This document shows, in pieces, positions 11,391-24,300 of a DNA stretch of 64,000 nucleotides. The notes under the pieces were generated by a model. That model saw nothing but the letters and a program-made list of their open reading frames with translations, was not told the DNA's origin and ran no database searches. Position 1 is the first letter of the stretch. Each line of letters opens with the position of its first letter. The DNA comes from Panax quinquefolius (lineage: Eukaryota; Streptophyta; Magnoliopsida; Apiales; Araliaceae), in assembly GCA_020205615.1 (NCBI GenBank), contig CM035168.1, positions 8,560,237 to 8,624,236 on the forward strand. The letters are read 5' to 3'. Position numbers and translations under genes: made by a program.

Positions 11391-11963
11391 CTTTCATCAC
11401 AATATAAGCATGATGATGATATAAGCATTAATCAAATAAAATCAAGGATAAATATTAAAGACTTTAAATTTATCCAGAGTTTAAAAATATCTAAATTGTC
11501 AACATGATACTGCTTTATGGATTAAAATTCAAGAATAATATTCATGTACCAAAAATAATTTGGATAGAAAAAAATATTTTTCGAATAAATAGTATCCCAT
11601 GATAGTACCTTCTATGAATAAGTACTTGAATAGTACCTCGTGAATAGTACCTCGACATAAAAAGTACTGCAAATACCCGAGTGAATAATATTCGAGTGAA
11701 TAGTAATTTGGGTGAATAGTAACCCGTGAATAGTAACTCGTGAATAGTACTCCGATACGAAAAGTGCCCCGAATACTCGAGTGAATAATAATAGAGTGAA
11801 TAAAGAATCGGGTGAATAGTAACTTGCGTGAATAAGAACTCATAAAAAAAATACCAAAGAAAATAATATTCCATGACGAGTACAAAATAAATGATATCTC
11901 ATACGAGTATAATAGAATATACGAAACTGCAAATGGATTTTCACCCGACATGCGGTAATCCAC

Positions 11964-14419
11964 TGTGACGCCTCTAAAATAGGTATACAACACCCATTCT
12001 GAGTCACCAAATATATGGTACAGAAAGCAAACTATAACTTCAATAATACAATTGTCGTGCAAAATACGACAACACATACTGTGAGTTTAAATACAAATAT
12101 TGTCTTCTAGACAATATCAACACTCAAATAAGTCCTCATTACAATTATTCATACACTATTTTAAAAAAATAGTGAGGACTGCTAAAATATCTTTCTAGAA
12201 CCATCACTCCATACCCCGACTCGATCCTGTTATGTTTTCACCTCCTGAGAAGAAAAATAGAACAAAAAGGAAAATAGTGAGCTCAACTAGCCTAGTAAAG
12301 AATATTATGACTAAGATAACATACAACAAATTATCATTAGTCTTCAACTGGGAAAAATCTGATATAATATAATAGACAACAAGTTTTAGATCAACAAATA
12401 CAGCGGAAACAACAATCTATTAGAAGAGTCACGCAGAGAATGAATTCTACTATCTTCTAAGATTTAAAAGTCCATCATCAATATTTTATCCCTGTAACAT
12501 CAATCAATATACATCTTTACTCAAATATTCATCTTTGCACTACAGGCCAAAGATATTCATTTATATCACCAGTCGGTCATTTTTATCTCAACACCTGTTC
12601 ATCTTTGCACTACGGGCTAAAGATATTCATCAGTTAATCATTCATCTTTGCACTACAGGCCAAAGATATTCAATAATATCATCATTTAAGACTGATGATA
12701 ATGAAAAATATTTTAAAAAAAATGAATCCAAATGAGATGTAAGAACAAATATTAGGGATTCAGTATAACAATTTATCCAAGATCAATAATACTTCATAAT
12801 AACCAATTGTGAAGCGCGAATTCAAAAATAAAGATCAAAACATGGATACAATCAAAGATAGTAACCATAATAGACATCTTGGACAAAAGAAAAAATTTTT
12901 ATTTTTCTATTGAATAGTCAGATATATCGTGAATAGTAACTCCAACACAAAAAGTTCCAAATTTGATTAAAAAGTTCACTAATATTTTGGTATAATGATA
13001 TTGAAGAAAATAATATCATTTAAAAAGAAAATAACATCCTTACCTCAAAATAATCTAGATTTCTGATCGGAATATCGGATATAGAGCCGAAGGAAATTTG
13101 TACCGAACAACAACTCTCAAAGTATCAAAATACTCACAAAAATACGTTCGATAATCTAGAGAGAAAGAAAACTTGTTTCTGGTGTGATTTTCAATTATAA
13201 CCTAAGCGTCTATTTATAGGAAAATGCTAAAACGCCATAGGAGACTAAAATAATAAAATAATATTATTTCTCATTCATTCCTCTACGCATGCATCAAGCT
13301 AGCCACCAATTTTGAAAAATTTTAGCAGCCCATGTGCATTCAACACCAACCAAAAAGTGGGTCCCACCCATAATTTAATAAAAATCATTTTATTTTTTGA
13401 AATTTCAGTAATTCATAGAAAATAGCCTATTTATCAGAAAAATACAAATTTTATGTCCATTCCACACGAAATCGAATTCTCTACAACTTTGTAGCTTTGA
13501 GTTTTTCTAAATTCCAAATAAAAAATATCTGAAATCCATAAACGGGTGATATTTAATACCTCCATTCTGACAAAATATTGATAAAATACCTCAGCATTAA
13601 TTTCTTCATTTATAACCACATAAATAAATCCATCATTAATATCCACATCAAATAAATATTTCCTTATCATATAAATCAATAATTAATTATTCATAAATAA
13701 TATTACGAAATCACAATTATGACAACCAGGCGGCTTCCGAGAAAGAGGGGCTTTCAATAAGGATTTGTCTCTTCTTCGGCGCGATTAGGTGACTAAACCT
13801 CCCTGTGATGTAACTTTTTAGATATTGCTAATAATGATATCTAATAATATTATTCAAATAATATGAATTATTGATCCGATAATGGGAAATCTTGTCTAAT
13901 GACAATTATTGAAACATCAATAATATAAACTATCAACGCAAAGAATTATTGAATCAATAAAATAAAATATTGAACAAGAATTCATCGTAATAATTATTGA
14001 GTAAGGCCTTTCACGTAAGAATCAATAATTCTAAAAATATTGTGCAATACCGTGTGCTACTGTGTAACCACGCGTATTATTGTATTTTAACCACCGGGTA
14101 TTTCAACAGTGTTAACGGTAACAATTACGCCATTATTTATAAAACTAAACTTTGTCATTTTCTTCATCCGATAGTTATTCCGTTATGGGGCCCACAATTG
14201 ACTGCGTCGTCGTACGGATATTCTCGACAAAAAGAATATTCCACGACCAAACAAATATTCCCCGACAAAAGGAATATTTTATAACACCGCTTGCTTATTT
14301 TATAAAATTTGCACATTTCACCCATAACTCAAGCATTATATCAAATTAACACCTTATTAATTTAGAATAATGAATAGAGGAAAAATTCAATTTTATTTAT
14401 AATAAGTTGGGGTCTTACA
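11964..14419 (-). repeat. 3' LTR of the nested gypsy element
   Basis: This 2456-bp LTR has termini TGTGACGCC...GGTCTTACA. It holds, in plus-strand order, the hairpin minisatellite (12528-12680), a TATA box read on the minus strand (13211-13218), the GAGAAAGAGGGGCTTTCAAT block (13739 on) and the AATATTCCACGACC repeats near 14220-14280. It is close in length to the reassembled 5' LTR (about 2.46 kb). Confidence 0.9.
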
Positions 14420-14431
14420 ACCTCCCTCCTT
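14420..14431 (-). promoter_or_regulatory. Polypurine tract of the nested gypsy element
   Basis: On the minus strand, AAGGAGGGAGGT directly precedes the 3' LTR. It would prime plus-strand DNA synthesis during reverse transcription. The intronic gypsy copy has an equivalent AAGGAGGGGAGG tract at 46594-46605. Confidence 0.8.
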
Positions 14432-14486
14432 ATAAAATTTTATCCTTGAAATTGACGTACGTACCTGGTGTTTCGAACAGGTGAGG

Positions 14487-14768
14487 CTACCTCGCTTTCA
14501 TTTCCGATTCCAACTCCCAAGTCATTTCTTCAATAGAATGGTTCATCCACAAAACCTTAACTTGTGGTATAACCTTGGTGCGTAGGACATGCTCTTTTCT
14601 ATCCAAGATCTTAACAGGTACCTCCTCATATGTTAAATCTTCGGCTATCTCGTCTGGTTCTATCTCAATAATGTGGTTCGGGTCTTTCACATATTTACGA
14701 AGCATAGATATATGAAAAACATTATGAACACGAGACATGCTTGGAGGTAATGCGAGTCTATAGGCCAC
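14487..14768 (-). pseudogene. Gypsy pol C-terminus with chromodomain-like tail
   Basis: The 93-residue reading frame begins inside the integrase C-terminal region ([20 protein letters not shown], typical of gypsy integrases). It ends in a chromodomain-like module: [20 protein letters not shown], then W-x5-EEMTWE. In chromoviruses this tail guides integration to heterochromatin marked on histone H3. The frame is separated from upstream integrase by an in-frame TGA (14808-14810) that replaces the usual Arg of the P-R-F-V-G-P motif, consistent with CGA to TGA. Confidence 0.85.
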
Positions 14769-14810
14769 ATTTCCTATTCGATCAAGAATCTCAAATGGAC
14801 CAACAAATCA

Positions 14811-15870
14811 TGGATTGAGCTTTCCTCTCTTCCCAAATCTTGTAACTCCCTTCCATAGAGAAATACGTAACAGTACATGATCTCTAATATTAAATTCCAC
14901 GTCCTTTCGATGAAGATCAACATAACTCTTTTGTCAATCTTGTGAGGTTTGAATACGTTGTCGAATCATTTGGATCTTTTCTGTAGTCATGCGTACTAAT
15001 TCTGGTCCCAACAACGTTGCTTCTCCCACCTCGTCCCAGCATACTGGAGAACAACACTTTTGTCCATACAACGCCTCGACTGGAGCCATGCCTATACTTG
15101 CTTGATAACTGTTGTTGTAGGAAAATTCCAACAGTGGCAAGTACTTATCCCAACTTCCTTTGAAATCTAGGACACGGAGTCTTAATAGATCTTCAAGGAT
15201 TTGAATAGTCCTTTCCGATTGCCCATCCGTTTGAGGATGGTATGCTGAACTGAATCATAAATCCGTGCCCATAGCTTTCTGCAAGCTAACCCAAAATCTT
15301 GAAGTGAATCTTGGGTCACGATCCGAAACTATGGATACTGGCATGCCATGCAATCTCACAATCTCATTCACGTACATACTAGCAAGATGTTCAAGGGAAT
15401 AAGTTTCTCGTATAGGTAAGAAATGAGCAGACTTGGTTAATCTATCAACAATAACCTAAATCGCATCTATGCCTTGAGAAACTTTAGGAAGACCTATAAC
15501 GAAATCCATGGTAATGTGTTCCCACTTCCATTTCGAAATCTCAAGTGGTTGCAATGGACCCTTTAGAACTTGATGCTCCGCCTTTACACGTTGACAGGTT
15601 AAACACCTCGAGATAAACTCCGCGATCTCTCTCTTCATATTGTTCCACCAAAATGTATGTCGAAGATCATGATACATTTTGGTACTCCCATGATGGATTG
15701 CAAACGGGGTGTTGTGTGCCTCCATCATGATTCTATGCTTCAAGCCAGAATCGTTAGGAACGCAAAGTCTAGAGTTGACTCGAAGTATTCCTTCTTCATC
15801 GATTCTTGCTTCTGGAATAGCACCTTCTTGCACTTTCTTCTTAATACGCATCATTTGGTGTCCATATAGC
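14811..15870 (-). pseudogene. Gypsy integrase, interrupted by several stops
   Basis: The zinc-binding H-H-C-C region is visible around 15600-15730 (HNTPFAIHHGSTKMYHDLRH, then CLTCQRVKAEH). The first catalytic Asp lies in WEHITMDFVIGLP near 15500, and a later segment reads LLEFSYNNSYQASIGMAPVE (about 15075-15135). Stops at 15456-15458 (TAG where Trp is expected), 15255-15257 and 14934-14936 (TGA where Arg is expected) break the frame. All fit single C-to-T or G-to-A changes. The product would have joined element cDNA to the chromosome, but this copy cannot make it. Confidence 0.85.
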
Positions 15871-15967
15871 TTGAAGCGACTTTTAACTTTATCGATTAAA
15901 GCCCGTTCTACTCGTATATTCGCATCATTACATGGGTCCCTGGAGTCTTTAATTCTACCTCCATCCT

Positions 15968-17184
15968 TTATAAGTCATACAAAATGGCCCTTTGAGTTGA
16001 CAATATCGCACTCGTACTCGCATATGATCTTCTACTCAATGCGTCAGCTACTACATTTGCTTTTCCAGGATGATATTGAATAGTGTGATCATAATCTTTC
16101 AACAGCTCAAGCCAACGCCGTTGCCGCACGTTGAGTTCTTTTTGGGTGAAGAAATATTTAAGGCTTTTATGGACCGTATAAATCTCCACTTTCTCCCCAT
16201 ACAAGTAGTGTCTCCAAATTTTTAACGCGAATACGACTGTTGCCAACTCCAGATCATGAGTAGGATAATTCCTCTCATATTCTTTGAGTTATCGCGAGGC
16301 ATAGGCTATGACTTTCCCATGTTGCATGAGAACACATCCTAACCCTTTGCACTCAAGCATCATCAGAGATAACAAATCCATCCAACCGGATGGAATTGCC
16401 AGAACAGGTGCCAAAATGAGTCTCCTCTTGAACTCTTGGAAACTCTTCTCACATTCTTCGCTCCATACGAATTTTGTATCTTTTTTAGTCGGCTGAGTTA
16501 ACAGAGTAGCGATTCGAGAAAATCCTTCCACGAATCTCCGATAATAACCAACTAAGCCCGAGTCACTGCGTCTTGGTCACCCGACTTCGGTTGCTCCCAA
16601 CTTTGTATTGCCTCAATCTTCGCCAGTCAATGATACTCCATGTTTTGACACCACGTGCCCAAGAAATGCTACTTCCTCGAAGCGAACTCGCATTTCTTCA
16701 CTTTCGCATAAAGCTTATTTTCACGAAAGTCTTTCAAGTATCAGCTTCAAATGGTGCTCATGATCTTTACGACTTTTGGAATAGATGAGGATGTCATCAA
16801 TAAAGACAACAACGAATCCGATCCAAATATTCCTTGAATACTCGGTTCATCATATCCATGAAAGCGGCGGGGCATTAGTCAATCCAAAAGACATGACTAA
16901 GAATTCATAATGCCCGTCTGAAGTTCTCGAAGGCGCCTTTAGAATATCCTCGCTTTTATCTTCATTGATGATATTCGAATCGAAGATCGATCTTTGAAAA
17001 AATTATGCTCCTTGTAATTGGTCGAACAGGTCATAAATGCGAGGTAGGGGATACCTACTCTTGATGGTGATATGGTTCAATTCTCGGTAGTCAATACAAA
17101 ATCGCATACTCCGCGTCTTTTCTTCTTTACTGAATAAAACAGAGCACCCCAAGGAGATGTACTAGGATTTAATGAAATCGATGT
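15968..17184 (-). pseudogene. Gypsy reverse transcriptase and RNase H, frameshifted
   Basis: The RT catalytic segment reads [11 protein letters not shown] near 16770-16815. In the RNase H part, a segment reading MMLECKGLGCVLMQ lies near 16330-16380, and the Y-x-V-H-K-S-L-K-Y and ADALSRRSY motifs lie at 16010-16180. The reading frame is broken between 17184 and 16531 by several small indels, and again near 16289 by a stop. RT-RNase H order without an intervening integrase confirms Ty3/gypsy and not Ty1/copia. Confidence 0.85.
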
Positions 17185-17952
17185 CTAATAACTCCTGTAG
17201 TTGGACTTTAACACACCAAGTTCAATAGGAGCCATTCGATATGGGGTTTTAGAAATGGGTTTTGTACCCGGTTCAAGGTCAATAAAGAATTCAACATCAC
17301 GTTCTGGGGGTAGACCGGGAAGTTCTTCAGGAAATACATCAGGAAATTCTCTAACAACTGAAATATTATCCAAATCTGACTTGTCTTTATTCAAATCCAT
17401 AACATGGGCTAAAAAAGCTTGGAATCCGTTTTTTAATAAACGAATAGCTTTGTGGCTTGATATGACAGTGACTGATTTTAGTGGTTTAATTGTTTGAATT
17501 CGTATGACAGGTTGGTTAGGAATATGAAAACTAACAACCTTACGAAAACAATCAATTTTGGCATGATGAGTGGTTAACCAATCAATTCCTAAAATTACAT
17601 AAAAAGAAAGTATCTTTAAATAGATAAGATCAACAGGTAATGTGATAGTGCCAACTTGGATCAAGCAAGATATATAAACTGTAGATGTAACGAAGGTTTC
17701 ACCCAACAGAGTTTTAACAGATAAGTTAAAATTTAATTTCTCCGGAGTCAAGTTTAAATGTTGAGCACAAGCAGGAGAGAAAAAAGAATGGGTAGAACCG
17801 GTATCTAGCAAGGTATAAACTTCGCAAGAGTTTAAGATTAGCTTACCCGTGATCACCTCATTTGGGTTCCTCACGTTTTGTCCAGTCACGACAAACGCTC
17901 TTCTAGGAACCGTTGATTTCGACTTATCCGGGATAGCTTTTGGAGTCACCAT
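17185..17952 (-). pseudogene. Gypsy aspartic protease and start of RT
   Basis: This is an open stretch of 255 residues. The protease active site is LLDTGSTHSF at about residues 49-58. It is followed by the spacer before RT (SVVREFPDVFPEELPGLPPE, then FFIDLEPGTKPISKTPYRMA), the standard start of gypsy RT. A one-base frameshift near 17210 ends the frame at the L-K-V-Q-L-Q position. The frame is continuous with gag apart from an in-frame TAA at 18031-18033, so gag and pol were probably one ORF. Confidence 0.85.
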
Positions 17953-19071
17953 CCTCGCTGAACTTGGTTTTGCTACAAAACACTCTTGGGCTATATGACC
18001 CTCCTTTCCACAGTTATAACATACCTTGGATTATTGTGGGCAGTTTGGGCTGATATGTCCCTCTTTCCCATATTTGTAACACATGACCGGTGGTCGTTCT
18101 CCTCCCCTAGCAACAGTTGATGCTGGTGTTGCTGCTGATGTCTTCCCGTCATTGTTGAATCTCCTCTTTTTGAAATTTCCACTAGACTCACCTCTTCTAT
18201 TATCATGGCCACGATTACCACCTGAGTGGTTACTGCTTTTGTCCGTATTCTTCCATCCTCGCTGGTTATCATCGCTCCGATGACTGCTATCACCGGTATG
18301 ACCTTGGTTGTGATCCCTCGGTAGAGTATACTCATTATCTCGCTCTAATAATTCAGCCCTGTTGACAACATCTGAATACAGAAAAAATTTATGAGAGATA
18401 AGGTATTGACGAATATCGGGTTTTAGACCTCTCAGAAACATCCGCGTCATACGTTCCTCATTCTCTACCAAATGAGGTGCAAACCTGGATAACTCCGCGA
18501 ACTTCGCCTCGTACTGAGACACCGTCATGTTGTTCTGTTCCAGACTAATAAACTCTACCTCCTTCATATGACGAATACTTTCAGGAAAGTACTTGTCATT
18601 GAACAGTTTCTGAAATCTTTCCCAAGATATGTTGAGTGCAGCTGGCTGGGTACGCTTTACGGATTCCCACTAGTAATCTGCCTCTCCACGAAACATAAAG
18701 GTGGCGAATGGAACCTTCTGTTCCTCCGTGCATCCCAAGACATCGAATATCTTGGTAATTTTCTTGACCCATGTTTCCGCCTTAATCGGATCGGGCTTTC
18801 CCCAGAAATATGGTGGTCCCAACTCCTTGAACTGCTTGGCTGTGACAGACCGCGTGTTGCCATCACTTCTACCCGTATTTTGTACACGAGTCTCCCTCAT
18901 CTGATTTTGCATGAACTGCAAAAAGCTCCTAAACATTCCATCATTCATCGTTTGTTCGGTAGTGTTGTTTACAGAAGGAATATTATCTTCCTGTTGTACG
19001 TTCTCCTGGTTTGTGACTAAAGGTTGTTCCACAGTCTCATACACTCCATTGTTAATGTTCTCAGCAGTCAT
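17953..19071 (-). pseudogene. Gypsy gag with two zinc knuckles and two in-frame stops
   Basis: It starts at ATG 19071 (MTAENINNG), about 190 bp inside the 5' LTR. The retrotransposon gag core is clear: FKELGPPYFWGKPDPIKAET, then FDVLGCTEEQKVPFATFMF. A basic, Arg/Gly/Asn-rich tail and two tandem CCHC knuckles follow, CYKYGKEGHISPNC (second Cys replaced by Tyr) and CYNCGKEGHIAQEC. An in-frame TAG at 18670-18672 sits where the conserved Y-W-W motif should be, and a TAA at 18031-18033 separates the two knuckles. No frameshift occurs between 19071 and about 17210. Confidence 0.88.
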
Positions 19072-19245
19072 TCTTAAATACTTCCATAAAACAAGGGTTA
19101 ATTAAACAAATTAACATATCATATAATATCCCTATATTATGACCGACCAACAAATAAGCTTAGATAGGACACACTAGCGAAGGATTTACTCATCTCTCCC
19201 CTCTTAGTTCTATTCCCCGATCTCCGCCAGAGACCATATTCCTAA

Positions 19246-19257
19246 GCTTTGATACCA
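19246..19257 (-). promoter_or_regulatory. Primer binding site of the nested gypsy element
   Basis: On the minus strand, TGGTATCAAAGC starts two bases after the 5' LTR. It matches the initiator tRNA-Met primer site (TGGTATCAGAGC) with one change, and identifies the right-hand LTR as the 5' one. Confidence 0.8.
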
Positions 19258-19665
19258 ACTGTGACTCCCCAAAAATAGGTATACAACACCCATTCTGAGT
19301 CGCCAAATGCATGGTATAGAAAGCAAACTACAACTTCAATAATACAATTGTCGTGCAAAATACAACAACACATATTGTGAGTTTAAATACAAATATTGTC
19401 TTCTAGACAATATCAACACTCAAATAAGTTCTCATTACAATTATTCATACACTATTTTATAGAAATAGTGAGGACTGATAAAACATCTTTCTAGAACCAT
19501 CACTCCATACCCCGACTCGATCCTGCTATGTTCTCACCTCCTGAGAAGAAAAATGGAACAAAAAGGAAAAGGGTGAGCTCAACTAGCCCAGTAAAGAATA
19601 TTATGACTAAGATAATATACAACAAATTATCATTAGTCTTCAATAGGGAAAAATCTAATAGAATA

Positions 19666-21135
19666 TGTTAGTTCCCGGAGGCACGATAGATATCTAGAGG
19701 GGGGGGGATTGAATAGATAAATAAAACTTTTTCTTTGAACTTAGGTTGATGATAATCAATGCACAGCGGAATGAGTATTTAATAAACCTTCAGTTAGATA
19801 TCTTGAGTTAATGAGAGTGAGGCAGTTATGACAGTTATAGCAGGTATAGCAGTTTTAATGAACACAATAATTTTAAGTGGTTCAAAGCACTTAAAGCTCC
19901 TAATCCACTCTTCTACTCCTTGAGTAGGAAATCCACTAAGGATGTCTATTATTCTTCTTGAATCTCACAGATTCCTTCTAGACCAGCAGTCTAGGTACTT
20001 CTTAGTTCACTCTTAAACTCTTCAAGTCCAGCAGACTTAGTTTCTCATAGTTCACTTAGAACTCTTCAAGTCTTGCAGACTTGGTTCTCTTACTTCAGTT
20101 GATTGAAATGTTGTTTAGATCGTGATTGATGCTACTAAGTTGCTATTAAGCACTAGTTCGAAAGAACTGAGTAGCTGAGCAAGCTTTCCCTTTTTCTCAG
20201 ATCGTGGAGTTGAGCGTTGAGTGTTCTTGTGCGTTTTTGTTCAAAGCTTGTCACTTTTTCTCATCTGTATTTATTCTGTATATATGTGATCTTGAAATCT
20301 ATCCGTTGAAGTCATCTGATGAGGCATTAAATGTGTTTGACATCTCTGAGCTTTGATGGAGACTTTTATGCACATCTTCTGAATTGCACTCTGGCCCACT
20401 GACACAGCAGACTGCTTTCTCACCTAACACCTCAAAAGGTGTTTTCCTTTGCCCAATGGTCCTTTTCTTAGCTTCTTGAATACGTCTCTTTTGATCAATA
20501 CTAAGGATATTTTTTTTACCATTGGGACTGGTGAGAGCTTCAATATTCAAAACCCATTCCATATTTGTTGGAATTTATCTTTAACCAAAGTTAGGGCTTG
20601 ATGCTTCTGACACAAGGCAGATGACACTCTACTATTCAAATCGTAGTGTCTTGACATATTGATGCTTGCTCTTAAGAGAACACTACGATTTCTCGCAAGG
20701 ATTTGTACACTACGATCTTTTCACACTAAGATCATCACTTGCTCGTCTTGCAGACTCTATGTTTCCAAAAGCACACTACGATCTCTGAGTTAGCTTCGCC
20801 AAACGTCTGAACCACTCTACGATTTCTGAAGAGGCCCTTGGCGGCGAGATACACTTCTGATCATCTCAAAGACTACGATCACGCCTTAGATTACGCATTA
20901 CATTGATCGGTAGGATGAACTACGATTCTCTTCAAAGCCTATCTATTTCTTTCTAGCCATAGATCAACCTAAAATATTTGATCTCTTTATCTATACAAGT
21001 GAACATTAAAGGCTAAGATCAACTAAACAATTTTGATCTATCACTAAGTCCTTGTACATATATTCCAGAAGGACTTTACACATAATCATGAGCATTTACT
21101 TTAAACATCAAATCATAATATGCATTCTTCCAACA
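19666..21135 (-). repeat. 3' LTR of the copia element
   Basis: 1470 bp. It carries six CTACGAT heptamers in about 245 bp (20683-20926) and one inverted ATCGTAG (20640-20646). About 85 bp around 20560-20625 are missing from the 5' LTR. A TATATATGTG-like AT block near 20278 (plus strand) may contain the minus-strand core promoter. Confidence 0.9.
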
Positions 21136-21150
21136 ATCTCCCCCTATTTG
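21136..21150 (-). promoter_or_regulatory. Polypurine tract of the copia element
   Basis: The minus strand reads AAATAGGGGGAGATT immediately before the 3' LTR. It is the expected plus-strand primer, and the AGGGGGAGATT form is usual for plant copia elements. Confidence 0.8.
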
Positions 21151-21341
21151 ATGTTGACATAACCAAGAGATTTCTTTGTCGTGATTATTAAAATGCGATT
21201 ATAGTAAAGTAATCATGACTTAGTATTTCAAGTGAAGCAATTGAAAATTTCTAGAGAATAAGCATGAATTTATTAATGTATGGAGACAGATATTACATTT
21301 AAGATTGACTACATCAATACAACTTGAAATTCAACTTATCT

Positions 21342-24300
21342 CTATTTCTTTGGCCTTTTGCTTCTTGGAGGATTTGAATATTCCTCAGCTCTCCTCTTTC
21401 TGCTTGCTTCATCTCTTCTGGCCAAATCTTCTAGCTCACTTGGGCTTAGTCTAGGATTGTGATCATGCCTATTCATGAATGTAGGATCTCCAATTGGCAT
21501 TCTTAGGCTTGTTGTTGTCACCTTATGAGAGCTGGTAGTTCGCTCTAGACTCCTTAATGGTTGAGCCATTAAAACTTCATGTTGATCAGATCGTTGAGTC
21601 TGATGGCTGGATCGTGGAGTCTGTTGGTTGAATTGCCTTGCAGGAGGATTTAGTGAAGATTGAATTTGGGATTGACCTCTGCCCTTGCCTTGAACTCCTT
21701 TCCCTTTATTCTCCCCCTTTATATCAGCATCAAGGGTTCGAAGGTCTTTGGAGAGGCGAGTCACTCCTTGGACAAGTTCATTGAGTTAACTCTTAGTTTG
21801 AGCAATGTCTTCTCGATTTTCGGTGATCAGAGCCTCAGATTGAACTTCCCGTTGTTGAAGAACGGCCAGTACGTTGTCAGTCTGTTGACCTTGGCTGACG
21901 TAAAATTATTGGAACTCTCGTACTGCAGTTTGCAGATTGAGAAAGCTCTTCATCATCAGTTTATTTTGGGCTTCCTGAGTGGACTGTAAAACAAGAACAA
22001 CATCTCTGTGTCTTTTGGCTGCTAGAAAATGAATGTCATCCCTGTCCTTTATACTCTGAATCATGTCCTTGATGATTTCTTTCAGTGTTTTAGAGAGCTC
22101 AGTGCTGAGGGAGCTTGGGAGATTGTTTGCAGCATTGATCATTGATGTTAATCTCAGCTGAATAAGAGCAGTATGATCTTTCAAGACTTTTGTCGAGTTC
22201 CTTGACTACTTTCGCAGACATTGATGACAGATCAGCCTTTGTGGACAACTCTGAAAGAATTTCATCCAGTTGGGGAAATTTTGAGGAGGGAGGTGATGTG
22301 CCTTTGAATTGATCTTGCAAAGAGTAGAGGGCAAGATCAAGATTGAAGAAATCATTATTGGATGAGGAGGGAAAATCTGAGGGAGGAGCCTGGGTTTGGA
22401 TGTTTAAGGTTGGTGGCTCTACGATTTGAGGTATAGACTCTACAATGGGGTTAGAGTCAGTGATCGTAGAGATGATAGGTTGTGGGAGCATTAGGGAGTT
22501 GATCTTATTTGGTTCCTCAGTTACAGAACTTTAGGATTCTGCAACTGGAAATTGATTCAGTGGATGAAGAATCACTTCCAACCATTGTGGGATTTCATAA
22601 AATTGATTGAATGAGGCTGATGGCAAATGATTAACTCTGAAAAGAGTTGGGATAGATAGTACCTCAAGTTTATTCTTTGAGGAGGAATTGTTGGTGAGAA
22701 GCTTCTTGGCAAAATTGAATTTCCCTGGGAATCCATTAGCTAACACTAAGATGGCCGGATACTCTTTGAAATTCCAGAACATGTGATCCCAAGAGTTAAG
22801 AATTTGAGCTTGGTGGAAAGGCATCATGGGTAGATATGCAAATAGTTGTTCATAGTTGGCTCTTCTGTGCCCATCAATGCCCACAGCTATAATCTCTACC
22901 TCATCACCTTCATCATCTTCTCTGTTTTCATTTGAGGATTCCATTATCTCAATGGCTTCATGGTGTTCATGCATTGGTTCTTCTTCATTTCCTGCAGGAA
23001 CCTCTTCTTCTATTGTAAAGATAGCATGAGCTTCTTCCTCAATTTGATCATTTTCTGGTGAGATCAATAGCTCCCCCTTAGCTGGAGCACCTTCTGTGAT
23101 GAGGTTTCAGGCATCTCCCTCTCAATGGGTGTATCCTCTATCATCAGATCTTCATGAGTCTCCCCCTCAGTTGGAGCTTTGACTATTTGGCTTTCATTTG
23201 CTGGTTCCTTTTCAGCAGTCAATTCCTTTTCTTCCCTCTTTAATGCTTTCTCATTGAAAAGAATATATTTTTTGACCAGTTTCCTTCTTGGCTTTTTAGG
23301 CTGAGCCACAGCCTTAGGACTTTCTTCAGTTTTATCCTTCTGATCAGCTAAAATGCTTGTTGCAGCTACTTCCTTGTTTGGTCTGGTCTCTACGATCGAC
23401 AGAGACTCTACGATCGTGGAGATTGATGGCCTTTTGATCTTGTGGCTGATCTTATTCTTCTTCAGCAGCTGAGATATGGTTGCTCTATCTTATTCTGCCT
23501 CAGCCTGATGTTGCTTCCTTCTTAGGATCCTTAGAGTCTCAATGTCTGAGGACTCTACAGGTTTATTAGTGGTGGATCCTTGAGGCTCTTCTGTAGTTCT
23601 GACTTTCATTTTTCTTTTGCCCTTGCTTTTTCTGATTAAAGCAATGGGTTCTTCCTGGTTAGCTTCCTCTTCAGTTTCTTTGACAACTAACATGTTCCCT
23701 GGCACTCCTGATTCCTTTATTTCATCAGTTCTTCCACTGGATTCAAACATCATCTTCACATTTTCAGCTGGATTCCTTTTCCAGTTTTCAAATAATTGTT
23801 GGGTCATTCGTCGATTTGGATTAATGGCTTCTCCTTCATCATCCTTGATTAGGTCACCAAGAGCAGTCTGTAGGATAATGCTTATAAAATGCCTATAGAG
23901 CATTTTCTGAGAGCTCTTCGTCTTCTTTGAGCTGATTAATCACTTTCCAATCCATTCAAGCAGTAGAGCCCCATAGTTGAGTTGTATTCCATAACATATG
24001 GCAGTCATGAGCTTGAGTTGTATCTCATTAACAGAGTCATGACCTGAGCTTTTACAACATATAAATTTTCCAACAATATCAGCTAGAAATTCATACCGTT
24101 GTGGGAACTCCTTCTTCTTGTATCCTTTGACAGAAGGTGATTTCTTATGATGTATCTTCTTGAGACCCTTGTGAAAATCTATGCCATCTATGGATGGGTA
24201 CCCTTCTGATTTGAGACCTAGGGCTAAGTTGATGTCCTCAGCCTTTAGTTTGATTTCGACGTTCCTTACTTTTGCGGTGATGGTGTTGTTTTTAAACACC

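Noticed and set aside
11132..12077. Overlapping Tyr/Phe/Ile-rich minus-strand frames (98, 110 and 182 codons)
   Set aside because: They are created by the tandem repeats and AATAGTAACTCG words of LTR sequence. They cross an element border (11963/11964) and resemble no protein.
15657..16083. Plus-strand frames of 70 and 124 codons
   Set aside because: Antisense shadows of the gypsy integrase and RNase H.
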